DNA of 64,000 nucleotides from Actimicrobium sp047621345 (GTDB taxonomy: Bacteria; Pseudomonadota; Gammaproteobacteria; Burkholderiales; Burkholderiaceae_D): assembly GCA_047621345.1 (NCBI GenBank), contig JBLHLW010000012.1, positions 15,158-79,157 of the forward strand, given 5' to 3'. The notes beneath the pieces are model-generated. The model searched no databases. It was not told the origin of the DNA and saw only the letters and a program-made list of their open reading frames with translations. The translations under genes and the position numbers were made by a program. This document shows positions 1 to 7,524 of this stretch, piece after piece (the stretch's first letter is position 1; the number at the start of each line of letters is the position of its first letter).

Positions 1-546
1 GCGCATGCCGAAACCGAGGCCGGGCCGATTGATATTCTGGTCAACAATTCAGGTGTGTCAACCACCCAGCGCCTTGTCGACGTGACGCCGGAAGATTATG
101 CCTACGTGATGGACACGAATCAGCGCGGTGCTTTTTTCGTTGCGCAGGAAGCGGCCAAACGGATGATTGCGCGCGCTAAAGGCGATCCCAAATTGCAGCA
201 TCGGATTATTAACATCGCCTCGGTAGCAGGCTTGCGCGTGCTGCCCCAAATCGGCATTTATTGCATGAGTAAATCGGCCGTTGTGCACATGACCAAATCA
301 ATGGCCATCGAATGGGGACGTTATGGGATCAACGTCAATGCGATTTGCCCGGGTTATATCAGTACCGAAATCAACGAAGAACATTTCCGTGGTGAGCACG
401 GTCAACAGTTGCTGGCGACGTTGCCGCGTAAGCGTGTTGGCAAGCCTGAGGACCTTGATGGCTTGTTGTTGTTGCTGGCGTCGGAAGAGTCGCATTTCAT
501 TAATGGCGCAATCATGACAGCCGATGACGGCATGAGCGCGATGTAA
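1..546 (+). CDS. SDR-family oxidoreductase, 5'-truncated by the window edge
   Basis: Open from base 1 in frame 1, so only the C-terminal ~181 residues are present and the Rossmann glycine motif lies outside the window. The visible part carries the SDR NNSG motif, a serine (IINIASVAG) and the catalytic YxxxK (YCMSK), then the PG motif region (ICPGYISTEI). This is the pattern of classical NAD(P)H-dependent short-chain dehydrogenases of the FabG-like group. Substrate cannot be told from sequence. It is followed by a long inverted repeat and then convergent genes, so it is the last gene of its unit. Its position upstream of a CoA-transferase pair fits hydroxyacyl metabolism, but that is inference. 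Confidence 0.9.
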   Translation, partial: AHAETEAGPIDILVNNSGVSTTQRLVDVTPEDYAYVMDTNQRGAFFVAQEAAKRMIARAKGDPKLQHRIINIASVAGLRVLPQIGIYCMSKSAVVHMTKSMAIEWGRYGINVNAICPGYISTEINEEHFRGEHGQQLLATLPRKRVGKPEDLDGLLLLLASEESHFINGAIMTADDGMSAM

Positions 547-563
547 TTTGTCTCAGGTGTGCG

Positions 564-603
564 ATTGCTCGCTCGACAGAGCGCTCTGTCGTTGGTGAGC
601 AAT
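564..603. terminator. Long inverted repeat between convergent genes
   Basis: Outer arms ATTGCTC (564-570) and GAGCAAT (597-603) enclose a perfect 18-nt palindrome, CGACAGAGCGCTCTGTCG (574-591). It lies between the convergent SDR and DUF3563 genes. No T-tract follows on either strand, so a bidirectional transcription stop is likely but intrinsic termination is not proven. Confidence 0.5.
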
Positions 604-704
604 GGTTGCCCGATCGTGCTGGTGCCATATCAGTTCGCGGCTACTTCCTGAAATGCGCCGATTAAATATGGTGCATTGCAATGCCGTTGATGTGGGCCTC
701 TTGT

Positions 705-968
705 TCAATGCATGCCGGTCATCATATTCAGTGTTGACTGACCGTCACGCCGCTCCAGATCATGCATCCGATTCTCTAGGTCCGCGATCGAAGTGGACTG
801 CCCCAGGTAGTCATCTTGAAGGGTGCGCTGGTGTTTGTCGAAATTTTCTGACAAGGTGTTCAGGAGGGTGGTTGCGCGATTGCCGATGAATTGACCAAAC
901 GACGAAATCGAATGAACAACTGAATGAGTCAAGTTGGCGAATTGGGATGTGTGAGTCAAGGTGGTCAT
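705..968 (-). CDS. DUF3563-family small protein
   Basis: 87 residues. The segment YLGQSTSIADLENRMHDLER (about residues 54-73) matches the YLxQSxDxxDLExRMRxLDR signature I associate with the DUF3563 family of small betaproteobacterial proteins. The N-terminal half is polar/amphipathic and somewhat phasin-like. Start: ATG at 968 is preceded by TAGGAGC on the minus strand at good spacing, and a plausible promoter lies just upstream. Function unknown. It lies downstream of, and in the same orientation as, the PAS-LuxR regulator. Confidence 0.65.
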   Translation of the reverse strand: MTTLTHTSQFANLTHSVVHSISSFGQFIGNRATTLLNTLSENFDKHQRTLQDDYLGQSTSIADLENRMHDLERRDGQSTLNMMTGMH

Positions 969-1018
969 AAAAAGCTCCTAAATGTTGAAGGACTGCTTTA
1001 ATGCTGCAGTGCGTCATC

Positions 1019-1048
1019 ACTATAGGAGTTTTGAGTTGATACCGCCAA
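1019..1048 (-). promoter_or_regulatory. Putative sigma-70 promoter of the DUF3563 gene
   Basis: On the minus strand TTGGCG (-35, 1043-1048) and TATAGT (-10, 1019-1024) are separated by 18 nt. The start would fall near 1012, giving a leader of about 45 nt before the ATG at 968. Confidence 0.5.
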
Positions 1049-1067
1049 TTGTGATTAGTGATAGCTG

Positions 1068-1664
1068 TTATTCGTAAATTGCATGCAGGGACATGTCGTT
1101 TTCGGGAGGAGGTGTGCCGAGCAATTGGTGCACCAGTTCGCCGGATGTTGTCGCGGAAAACTTTTTCATCAGTTTTGCCCGATGCATTTCGACCGTGCGC
1201 GGACTCATGCCGATCTGTCGTGCAATGACCTTGCTAGTTTTCCCTTCGATCAGCAGCGCGGCGATTTCTCGCTCGCGCGGTGTCAAGCTAGTCGTCACCT
1301 TGCGTTTTTCGCTAAGGTCTTCGAAAGTCCAGATGCCGGCGGCGTGAGGATCGTCATCGACCAGACCCCGTCCGCTGACACGGCACCAGAACAATTCGTC
1401 GTTGGCGCGCTTCATGATGCGCTCGTCTGAGTACGAGCCTCGCTCGCTCATGATTGGCACGATACGCAACCCGGTACGCTCGAATTCCTCGACGGTCGGA
1501 TACAGGATCTGAAACGACTGATCTGCCAGTTGGCTGGGTGTGTAGCCGAACATGGCGGCCAACGAGGGATTGGCAGTGTGGATGACGCGGCGTTTGGAAA
1601 CGCACAGGCCGACCGGTGCATGGTGAAAAATTAGCGCGTAATCAATAGAGGGGTCGTTATTCAT
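1068..1664 (-). CDS. PAS domain-containing LuxR-type transcriptional regulator
   Basis: 198 residues. An N-terminal PAS sensor domain (about 8-120; NPSLAAMFGYTPSQL is typical) is followed by a LuxR/GerE helix-turn-helix (about 128-190; LTPREREIAALLIEGKTSK and SPRTVEMHRAKLMKK). There is no receiver domain, so it probably senses a ligand or redox state directly rather than a kinase. It is divergent from scoAB across a 126-bp gap, which makes scoAB the obvious candidate target. PAS-LuxR proteins beside acyl-CoA genes are common in Burkholderiales; the link here is inference. Confidence 0.85.
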   Translation of the reverse strand: MNNDPSIDYALIFHHAPVGLCVSKRRVIHTANPSLAAMFGYTPSQLADQSFQILYPTVEEFERTGLRIVPIMSERGSYSDERIMKRANDELFWCRVSGRGLVDDDPHAAGIWTFEDLSEKRKVTTSLTPREREIAALLIEGKTSKVIARQIGMSPRTVEMHRAKLMKKFSATTSGELVHQLLGTPPPENDMSLHAIYE

Positions 1665-1790
1665 CTGCTCATCATGTTTTTTGAATCAGCCAAGTATTTT
1701 TACGGTATTGTGCCCGATTGCGCCGCACAATATGCTGGTCTGCCCGGTAGATTGTGTGCTGGTACTTACCGTTCATGAAAAAGGCTAGTT

Positions 1791-2489
1791 ATGAAAAAAG
1801 TTTATCCCGACGCGGCCAGTGCGCTCGCCGGTGTTGTCAAGGATGGCCAGACGATCGCCGTCGGCGGCTTCGGCCTGTGCGGCATTCCTGAAGCCTTGAT
1901 CGCTGCCTTGCGCGATTCCGGCGTGACCAATCTGACCGCGATTTCGAACAACGCCGGTGTCGATGGCTTTGGCCTGGGCCAGTTACTGGCAACACGCCAG
2001 GTCAAAAAAATGATTGCCTCATATGTAGGCGAGAACAAAGAATTCGAACGTCAGTATCTGGCCGGCGAACTGGAACTGGAATTCACTCCGCAGGGCACGC
2101 TGGCCGAAAAGCTGCGCGCTGGCGGCTCCGGCATTCCGGCCTTTTTCACCAAGACGGGCGTGGGCACCCTCGTCGCCGACGGCAAGGACTTGCGCGAATT
2201 CGATGGTGAACAATACGTCCTGGAGCATTCTCTGGTCGCGGATGTGTCGCTGGTCAAAGCCTGGAAAGCTGATCGTGCAGGCAATTTGGTCTATCGCAAA
2301 ACGGCACGCAACTTCAATCCGAACGTAGCGATGGCCGGCAAGATCACCATTGTTGAAGTCGAAGAATTAGTCGAGATCGGCGAAATCGATCCGGACCAAG
2401 TACACACGCCAAGCATTTTCGTGCACCGCATCGTGGTCAATGCCACGCCCGAAAAACGGATTGAACAACGCACGGTACGTGCACAGTAA
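1791..2489 (+). CDS. scoA: 3-oxoacid CoA-transferase, subunit A
   Basis: 232 residues, the full length for subunit A of heteromeric succinyl-CoA:3-oxoacid CoA-transferases. The GGFGLCGIPE motif (residues ~25-34) and the IASYVGENKEFERQ and PQGTLAEKLRAGGSGIP blocks agree with ScoA rather than with E. coli AtoD, which has a different GGF motif. With ScoB it moves CoA from succinyl-CoA to acetoacetate, the entry step for ketone bodies and for recycled polyhydroxybutyrate. The ATG at 1791 has an AAGG-containing leader. It forms a two-gene operon with scoB, 13 bp downstream. Confidence 0.93.
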   Translation: MKKVYPDAASALAGVVKDGQTIAVGGFGLCGIPEALIAALRDSGVTNLTAISNNAGVDGFGLGQLLATRQVKKMIASYVGENKEFERQYLAGELELEFTPQGTLAEKLRAGGSGIPAFFTKTGVGTLVADGKDLREFDGEQYVLEHSLVADVSLVKAWKADRAGNLVYRKTARNFNPNVAMAGKITIVEVEELVEIGEIDPDQVHTPSIFVHRIVVNATPEKRIEQRTVRAQ

Positions 2490-2502
2490 GCGGAGAACGA
2501 AC

Positions 2503-3156
2503 ATGGCATGGACTCGTGAACAGATGGCTGCGCGTGCAGCGCAGGAATTGCAGGATGGTTTTTATGTGAATCTCGGTATCGGCTTACCGACGATGGTGGC
2601 CAATTTTGTGCCGGCCAACATCGAAGTGTCGCTGCAATCCGAAAACGGATTGCTTGGCATCGGCCCTTTCCCGACCGAAGACCAGGTCGATCCGGACCTG
2701 ATTAACGCCGGCAAGCAGACTGTGACATCACTGCCGGGCTCGTCCTATTTCAGCTCGGCCGATTCGTTCGCGATGATCCGCGGCGGCAAGATTAATCTGG
2801 CGATTCTGGGTGCGATGCAAGTTTCCGAAACCGGTGATCTGGCGAACTGGATGATCCCCGGAAAAATGGTCAAGGGTATGGGCGGCGCGATGGATCTGGT
2901 GGCGGGCGTCAAACGCGTGGTGCTGCTGATGGAACATGTGGCCAAGGCCAAGGATGGCACGACCTCGCACAAGATTCTCAAGAAGTGCGATCTGCCATTG
3001 ACCGGCGTCGGCGTAGTCGATCGGATCATCACGGATTTGTGCGTCATCGACGTCACGCCGGAGGGCTTGAAGCTGATAGAACTGGCCCCTGAAGTGACCA
3101 TAGCCGAGGTGGTTGAAAAGACCGGTGTGAAGCTCGATGTGAGTGCGGTGTCCTGA
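2503..3156 (+). CDS. scoB: 3-oxoacid CoA-transferase, subunit B
   Basis: 217 residues. The active-site glutamate that forms the glutamyl-CoA thioester is Glu47 in the SENGLLGIGP motif, and GNxDLINAGKQTVT-type and GGKINLAILGAMQV blocks are present. The start at 2503 is preferred to an upstream in-frame codon because CGGAGA lies 7 nt before it and MAWTREQMAARAAQEL is the usual N-terminus. It is co-transcribed with scoA and ends in a good intrinsic terminator 23 bp after its stop codon. Confidence 0.94.
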   Translation: MAWTREQMAARAAQELQDGFYVNLGIGLPTMVANFVPANIEVSLQSENGLLGIGPFPTEDQVDPDLINAGKQTVTSLPGSSYFSSADSFAMIRGGKINLAILGAMQVSETGDLANWMIPGKMVKGMGGAMDLVAGVKRVVLLMEHVAKAKDGTTSHKILKKCDLPLTGVGVVDRIITDLCVIDVTPEGLKLIELAPEVTIAEVVEKTGVKLDVSAVS

Positions 3157-3179
3157 GCGTTGTTAGCGCATTGTGAAGG

Positions 3180-3201
3180 CCCGGGCAACCGGGTTTTTTT
3201 T
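3180..3201 (+). terminator. Rho-independent terminator of scoAB
   Basis: Stem CCCGG (3180-3184) / CCGGG (3189-3193), GCAA tetraloop, then eight T residues. Confidence 0.85.
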
Positions 3202-3319
3202 GGTTGGGTGCAAGCTAATTGCGGTCGATTGGATTGTCCGGCAGAAATCTTCTTTGCCGGCGTATTGCACGGGACCCGGACGACGGTAAAATGGGCGCAC
3301 TGTAACCGCAGGAGTTCCC

Positions 3320-4195
3320 ATGTCAGAAGCCCGTATCAAACACGTCCAATGTCTCTCCCCGACCGGTCTGCACCGAATGGCCTACAAGGAATGGGGGGAC
3401 CCACATAATCCGCGCGTGCTGGTGTGCGTGCACGGCGTTACGCGCGTGTCGGACGACTTTGATGCGATGGCGGCAGCACTAAGTGACACTTGGCGTGTCG
3501 TCTGTCCCGATATCGTTGGTCGCGGTCGCTCCGGTCGCTTGCTTGACCCTCGTAATTATCAGGTGCCGCAATACGTGGCTGATATCGTGACCCTGCTGGC
3601 GCGTCTGGATGCCGAAACGGTCGACTGGTTCGGCACCTCGATGGGCGGGCTGATTGGTCTTGGACTTGCCGGACTGCCTGGTAATCCGGTACATCGCCTG
3701 ATTCTGAACGATATCGGTCCGACCCTGAACCCCACCGCGCTGGCGCGCATTGGCGACTACATTGGTCAGGACATGCGTTTTGCGAGTTTTGATGACGGTG
3801 CCAGTTACATCAAATCCATTTCGCTACCGTTCGGTCCGCATAGCGACGCCCAATGGCACAAGCTCGCCAGCGATGTGCTGCGACAGAATGCCGAGGGCCA
3901 GTGGGTCAGACATTACGATCTGGCGCTGGCCGTGCCGTTCCAGGCAGCGACTGACGAATCGACCCGCCAGGGCGAAGCGTCGCTCTGGCATGCGTACGAT
4001 GCCGTGCGTTCTCCGACAATGCTGGTACGCGGTGCGCAATCGGATTTGTTGTCGCACGCGACTGCGCAAGAAATGACGCAGCGCGGACCGAAAGCAAGGC
4101 TTGTTGAGCTAGACGGAATCGGTCATGCGCCGACCTTCGTACAGCCTGACCAGATTGCCCTGGCCAGAGAGTTTTTGCTTGGCCACCCGGCCTAA
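3320..4195 (+). CDS. Alpha/beta-fold hydrolase
   Basis: 291 residues with the nucleophile elbow GTSMGG (Ser107), a likely acid Asp242 (RGAQSDLLS) and His269 (GIGHAPTF), i.e. a complete catalytic triad. The oxyanion region is the VHGVTR stretch near residue 38. It resembles esterases/hydrolases of the MhpC-like group, but the substrate is not predictable. The start is backed by GCAGGAG 8 nt upstream. The RidA-family gene follows 26 bp later and relA after that, so the three probably form one transcript. Confidence 0.9.
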   Translation: MSEARIKHVQCLSPTGLHRMAYKEWGDPHNPRVLVCVHGVTRVSDDFDAMAAALSDTWRVVCPDIVGRGRSGRLLDPRNYQVPQYVADIVTLLARLDAETVDWFGTSMGGLIGLGLAGLPGNPVHRLILNDIGPTLNPTALARIGDYIGQDMRFASFDDGASYIKSISLPFGPHSDAQWHKLASDVLRQNAEGQWVRHYDLALAVPFQAATDESTRQGEASLWHAYDAVRSPTMLVRGAQSDLLSHATAQEMTQRGPKARLVELDGIGHAPTFVQPDQIALAREFLLGHPA

Positions 4196-4221
4196 CCCCG
4201 CTTCAATAACCAATCGAAATC

Positions 4222-4572
4222 ATGACCATACAGCGCTTGCATGTTGGACCAACGTTGTCCGAAGTCGCGATCCATCGCGGTACCATTTATCTGGCAGGTC
4301 AGGTGGCTGAGGACACCACGCTCGACATGGCTGGCCAGACTCGCGAAGTGCTGGGGCACGTCGACCGGTTGCTGCAGGAAGCCGGCAGTGACCGCAGCCG
4401 CATTTTGATGTGCCAGATTTATTTGCCTGACCTGAGTGACTTTGACGTGATGAATGCGGTCTGGAACGACTGGGTGACACCGGGCCAGACGCCGCCGCGG
4501 GCGACCGTTCAAGCCGCTCTGGCTAATCCGGCGTGGTTAATTGAAGTAGTCGTGATCGCCGCACAAAAATAA
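4222..4572 (+). CDS. RidA/YjgF-family protein
   Basis: 116 residues, standard length for the family. The conserved arginine that holds the imine substrate's carboxylate corresponds to Arg93 (PPRATVQAAL), and a glutamate follows in IEVVVIAA (Glu108). Archetypal RidA hydrolyses reactive 2-aminoacrylate-type enamines and protects PLP enzymes. This member differs from E. coli RidA in the C-terminal EVVVIAAQ strand and may be one of the paralogous Rid subfamilies, so the symbol is left blank. It sits 14 bp upstream of relA. Confidence 0.85.
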   Translation: MTIQRLHVGPTLSEVAIHRGTIYLAGQVAEDTTLDMAGQTREVLGHVDRLLQEAGSDRSRILMCQIYLPDLSDFDVMNAVWNDWVTPGQTPPRATVQAALANPAWLIEVVVIAAQK

Positions 4573-4586
4573 GGTAATCGAGTTCG

Positions 4587-6863
4587 ATGGTTTCTTCCCT
4601 GGCACTATCCGGCATGGCGCAGCGCGAACTGTCATCCGATCTCAATGAGGCCGATGCACAGCGCGTTGCCAACGTGCTCGCTTTTGTTGAACCGGTCTAT
4701 ACCGGCCGCCTTGTTGTGACGGGCCAGGATGCATTTGAATTTTCGCTCGGTGTTGCCACCACGCTGGCGTTGCTACAGACCGATGCGGACACGCGTATCG
4801 CGGCCTTGTTGTTCGAGTTACCGGTGCTCGATCCGCTGCTGGCTGCACAGATTGAAACCCGTTTTGGCAAAGAGGTTGCCGTTTTCGTCGAGGATGTGCG
4901 GCAAATGATGCGTCTGCATGAGTTGACTTTTGGCCAGCAGGAAATCGGGCGTGGCAAGAACGCCGCCCAGCAGGCTGCTGCCCAGCTCGAAACCTTGCGC
5001 AAGATGCTGCTGGCAATGGCTTCCGACATGCGCGTCGTGCTGGTCCGGCTGGCGTCACGTACGACCACGCTGCGGTATTTTGCGGAGCAGCGTGTTGAGG
5101 ATGACCGGACGTACCGTTATGCCCGCGAAACACTGGATCTGTATGCGCCACTGGCGAACCGGCTCGGTGTCTGGCAACTCAAGTGGGAAATGGAAGACTT
5201 GTCGTTCCGGTTTTTGGAACCGACGGCTTATAAGCAGATTGCGCGGATGCTGGAAGAAAAGCGCGTTGGCCGCGAGACGTTCGTCGCTTCTGCCATTGTC
5301 CGGCTACAGTCTGAACTGGCTGCTGCCGGCATTGGCGCTGAAGTGTTTGGCCGCCCCAAGCATATTTATAGCATCTGGAACAAGATGCGCGGCAAGGCCA
5401 TCGATTTTTCATCGCTGCATGACGTGCGCGCTTTTCGCGTGATCGTCGACGATGTGAAGGCCTGTTACGCGGTGCTCGGCATCGTGCATGAGAATTGGGC
5501 GCCGGTACCGGAAGAGTTCGACGATTACATTGCGCGTCCCAAGCCCAATGGCTATCAGTCGCTGCATACGATCGTGATGGCGGAGGACGGTCGCCCGCTC
5601 GAAGTCCAGATTCGCACAAAAGAAATGCATTACTTCGCCGAGTACGGCGTCGCGGCACACTGGCGCTACAAGGAAAGCGGCGGCTCCAATTTTTCAGCCC
5701 AGAAATACGATGAAAAAATCGCCTGGTTGCGGCAGTTATTGGCCTGGAAAAGCGATGTCGCCGACAGCGTGGTTGGCCATGATGATGAGGCGATGCGACG
5801 TGACTGGGTAGATAAACTCAAGTCGGCCACGCTGGATGACCGTATCTATGTCCTCACGCCGCAGGCGCGGGTGATCGAATTACCCAGCGGTGCAACGCCG
5901 ATCGACTTCGCCTATCACTTGCACAGCGATGTTGGCCATCGCTGTCGCGGTGCGCGTGTCGATGGCGCGATGGTGCCGCTCAACACGGCACTCAAGAATG
6001 GTCAGACGGTCGAGATCATTACCGCGCGCGGTGCCAGTGTCGCGCTCGGTGCGGCTGGGCCATCGCGTGACTGGCTTAGTCCCGGTTATGCGGTCAGTGC
6101 GCGAACGCGCGCCAAGGTTCGGGCCTGGTTCAATGCCATCGCGCAGGAAGAGACGCTCTCGAGTGGTCGTGGGCTAATCGAAAAAACGTTACAGCGCGAA
6201 GGCAAGACAGCGATCAACCTGGAAGAGTTGTCGCACAAGCTGGGCTTCCTGAAACCCGATGACCTGTATCTGGCCGTTGGCAAGGATCAGTTCAGCTTGC
6301 GCCATGTCGAGCAAGTCTTGCATGCCGACGAAGCTGGGAAGGCCGCCCAGAAAAATGCCACGCCCGACCATGTCGTTGTCCCCAAACGTGAGAGCGCATC
6401 GAGCGTCGTCAAAGGAGCCAAGACCGGTGTGCTAGTCGTCGGCACCGATGGATTGTTAACCCAGTTAGCGAAATGCTGCAAGCCGGCACCACCTGATGCG
6501 ATCGTCGGCTTTGTTACGCGCGGCAAAGGGATATCGATTCACCGTGTCGACTGCAAAAATTTCACCGAGATGCAGATTCAGACGCCCGAACGTGTAATCC
6601 AGACGAGTTGGGGCAATGCCGCCGCCGAAACGGTGTATCCCGTCGATATTTTTGTCATGGCGGGCGACCGGCAAGGTTTGCTGCGCGATATCTCCGAAGT
6701 CTTCCTGCGCGAAAAAATCAATGTGGTTGGGGTCAGTACACAAAGTGCAAAGGGACACGCACGCATGGCCTTCACTGCCGAAATCGCCTCGACGGCGCAA
6801 CTGATGAAGGCCTTGTCAGTGATCCGTGAGGTGGATGGCGTGATGGAAGTGCGGCGCGCCTGA
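4587..6863 (+). CDS. relA: GTP pyrophosphokinase RelA (stringent response)
   Basis: 758 residues with the long RSH layout: a degenerate HD hydrolase half (1-~200), the synthetase (about 245-375), TGS (about 415-475), a Cys-Cys motif region (KCCKPAPPD near 630) and a C-terminal ACT domain (about 680-755). The HD and ED metal ligands expected in SpoT/Rel are missing (the site reads LLFELPVL). The synthetase loop reads EEFDDYIARPKPNGYQS; EFDD is the RelA-type signature, versus RxKD in bifunctional enzymes. It is therefore predicted to be a synthesis-only, ribosome-dependent (p)ppGpp synthetase, with SpoT encoded elsewhere. The start at 4587 lies 14 bp after the RidA-family gene. Confidence 0.95.
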   Translation: MVSSLALSGMAQRELSSDLNEADAQRVANVLAFVEPVYTGRLVVTGQDAFEFSLGVATTLALLQTDADTRIAALLFELPVLDPLLAAQIETRFGKEVAVFVEDVRQMMRLHELTFGQQEIGRGKNAAQQAAAQLETLRKMLLAMASDMRVVLVRLASRTTTLRYFAEQRVEDDRTYRYARETLDLYAPLANRLGVWQLKWEMEDLSFRFLEPTAYKQIARMLEEKRVGRETFVASAIVRLQSELAAAGIGAEVFGRPKHIYSIWNKMRGKAIDFSSLHDVRAFRVIVDDVKACYAVLGIVHENWAPVPEEFDDYIARPKPNGYQSLHTIVMAEDGRPLEVQIRTKEMHYFAEYGVAAHWRYKESGGSNFSAQKYDEKIAWLRQLLAWKSDVADSVVGHDDEAMRRDWVDKLKSATLDDRIYVLTPQARVIELPSGATPIDFAYHLHSDVGHRCRGARVDGAMVPLNTALKNGQTVEIITARGASVALGAAGPSRDWLSPGYAVSARTRAKVRAWFNAIAQEETLSSGRGLIEKTLQREGKTAINLEELSHKLGFLKPDDLYLAVGKDQFSLRHVEQVLHADEAGKAAQKNATPDHVVVPKRESASSVVKGAKTGVLVVGTDGLLTQLAKCCKPAPPDAIVGFVTRGKGISIHRVDCKNFTEMQIQTPERVIQTSWGNAAAETVYPVDIFVMAGDRQGLLRDISEVFLREKINVVGVSTQSAKGHARMAFTAEIASTAQLMKALSVIREVDGVMEVRRA

Positions 6864-6876
6864 GTCAGCCAACAGA

Positions 6877-6893
6877 ACAGGCTCAAAGCCTGT
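6877..6893 (+). terminator. Stem-loop after relA
   Basis: ACAGGCT (6877-6883) pairs with AGCCTGT (6887-6893) around a 3-nt loop, 13 bp after the relA stop. There is no T-tract, so it may be a Rho-assisted stop or a 3'-end stabiliser. Confidence 0.4.
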
Positions 6894-6937
6894 CCCGGGA
6901 TAAAATCTACCCTATTCGCAGTATCTGGAAAAACAGA

Positions 6938-6967
6938 CTGGCAAAACAGGAAATACTTGGCTATACT
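6938..6967 (+). promoter_or_regulatory. Putative promoter of the tRNA-Val gene
   Basis: CTGGCA (6938-6943) and TATACT (6962-6967) are 18 nt apart, and the tRNA begins 12 nt after the -10 box. Confidence 0.6.
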
Positions 6968-6978
6968 TTGGCCTCTTC

Positions 6979-7055
6979 AGGCGCGTAGCTCAGCTGGTTA
7001 GAGCACTACCTTGACATGGTAGGGGTCGTTGGTTCGAGTCCAATCGTGCCTACCA
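6979..7055 (+). tRNA. tRNA-Val (anticodon GAC)
   Basis: A 77-nt cloverleaf including the encoded CCA. Acceptor AGGCGCG pairs with CGTGCCT (one G-U), the D-arm is GCTC/GAGC, the anticodon stem is CTACC/GGTAG with loop TTGACAT giving GAC, and the T-arm is GTTGG-TTCGAGT-CCAAT. It reads GUC/GUU valine codons. Confidence 0.97.
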
Positions 7056-7139
7056 AATTCGTTGCTACCGACTTCTGGCAAAGCCAGTGGTCGTCGAAGT
7101 TAGACTTATTTGGCATATCTGAAGGTTGTATCGGCTCAA

Positions 7140-7166
7140 TGGAAGCGCAGTCTGGCTTCCATTTTT
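7140..7166 (+). terminator. Intrinsic terminator downstream of tRNA-Val
   Basis: TGGAAGC (7140-7146) / GCTTCCA (7155-7161), an 8-nt loop, then TTTTT. It lies 85 nt after the tRNA, so the primary transcript would carry a short 3' trailer. Confidence 0.65.
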
Positions 7167-7524
7167 GCTGTCTGGCGTTCTTGTTACCCACCATCCCTTC
7201 TTCGTTATCCTCTTTCATTTCTTTCAACGCTGCGACGGTTATCTCGTCAGTATGGTGCCGCTGCGCTTGTCTTCCTGATCTCTTGGTGCATGACTTTTTA
7301 CAGCGTAGATAGTCACCACAAGTTGCCTTAAATTATTGCTATGAAGTTAATTTAAACTCCAGTAGCCTCGATCCGCCCAGTCCCGACCATTACTCGGGAG
7401 GAGCAACCCTCCCAGCACGACGCCTTCATTATCGAAGAGCATGTCGTGTTCCTTCGATGCTGATGAAGATTCATCAGCACACCATTGAGACCACCGGCGT
7501 TCATCGCCAATTGGGAGTGTGACT
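7167..7524. other. Intergenic region upstream of the AGCS symporter
   Basis: 358 bp without a credible gene on either strand. I looked for a glycine riboswitch because the next gene is an alanine/glycine symporter, and did not find the conserved core. The stretch from 7395 to 7500 is pyrimidine-rich with short inverted repeats and may be a structured leader. Confidence 0.4.

Noticed and set aside
7167..7524. Glycine riboswitch before the AGCS symporter
   Set aside because: The conserved glycine aptamer core could not be found; only unrelated short inverted repeats are present.
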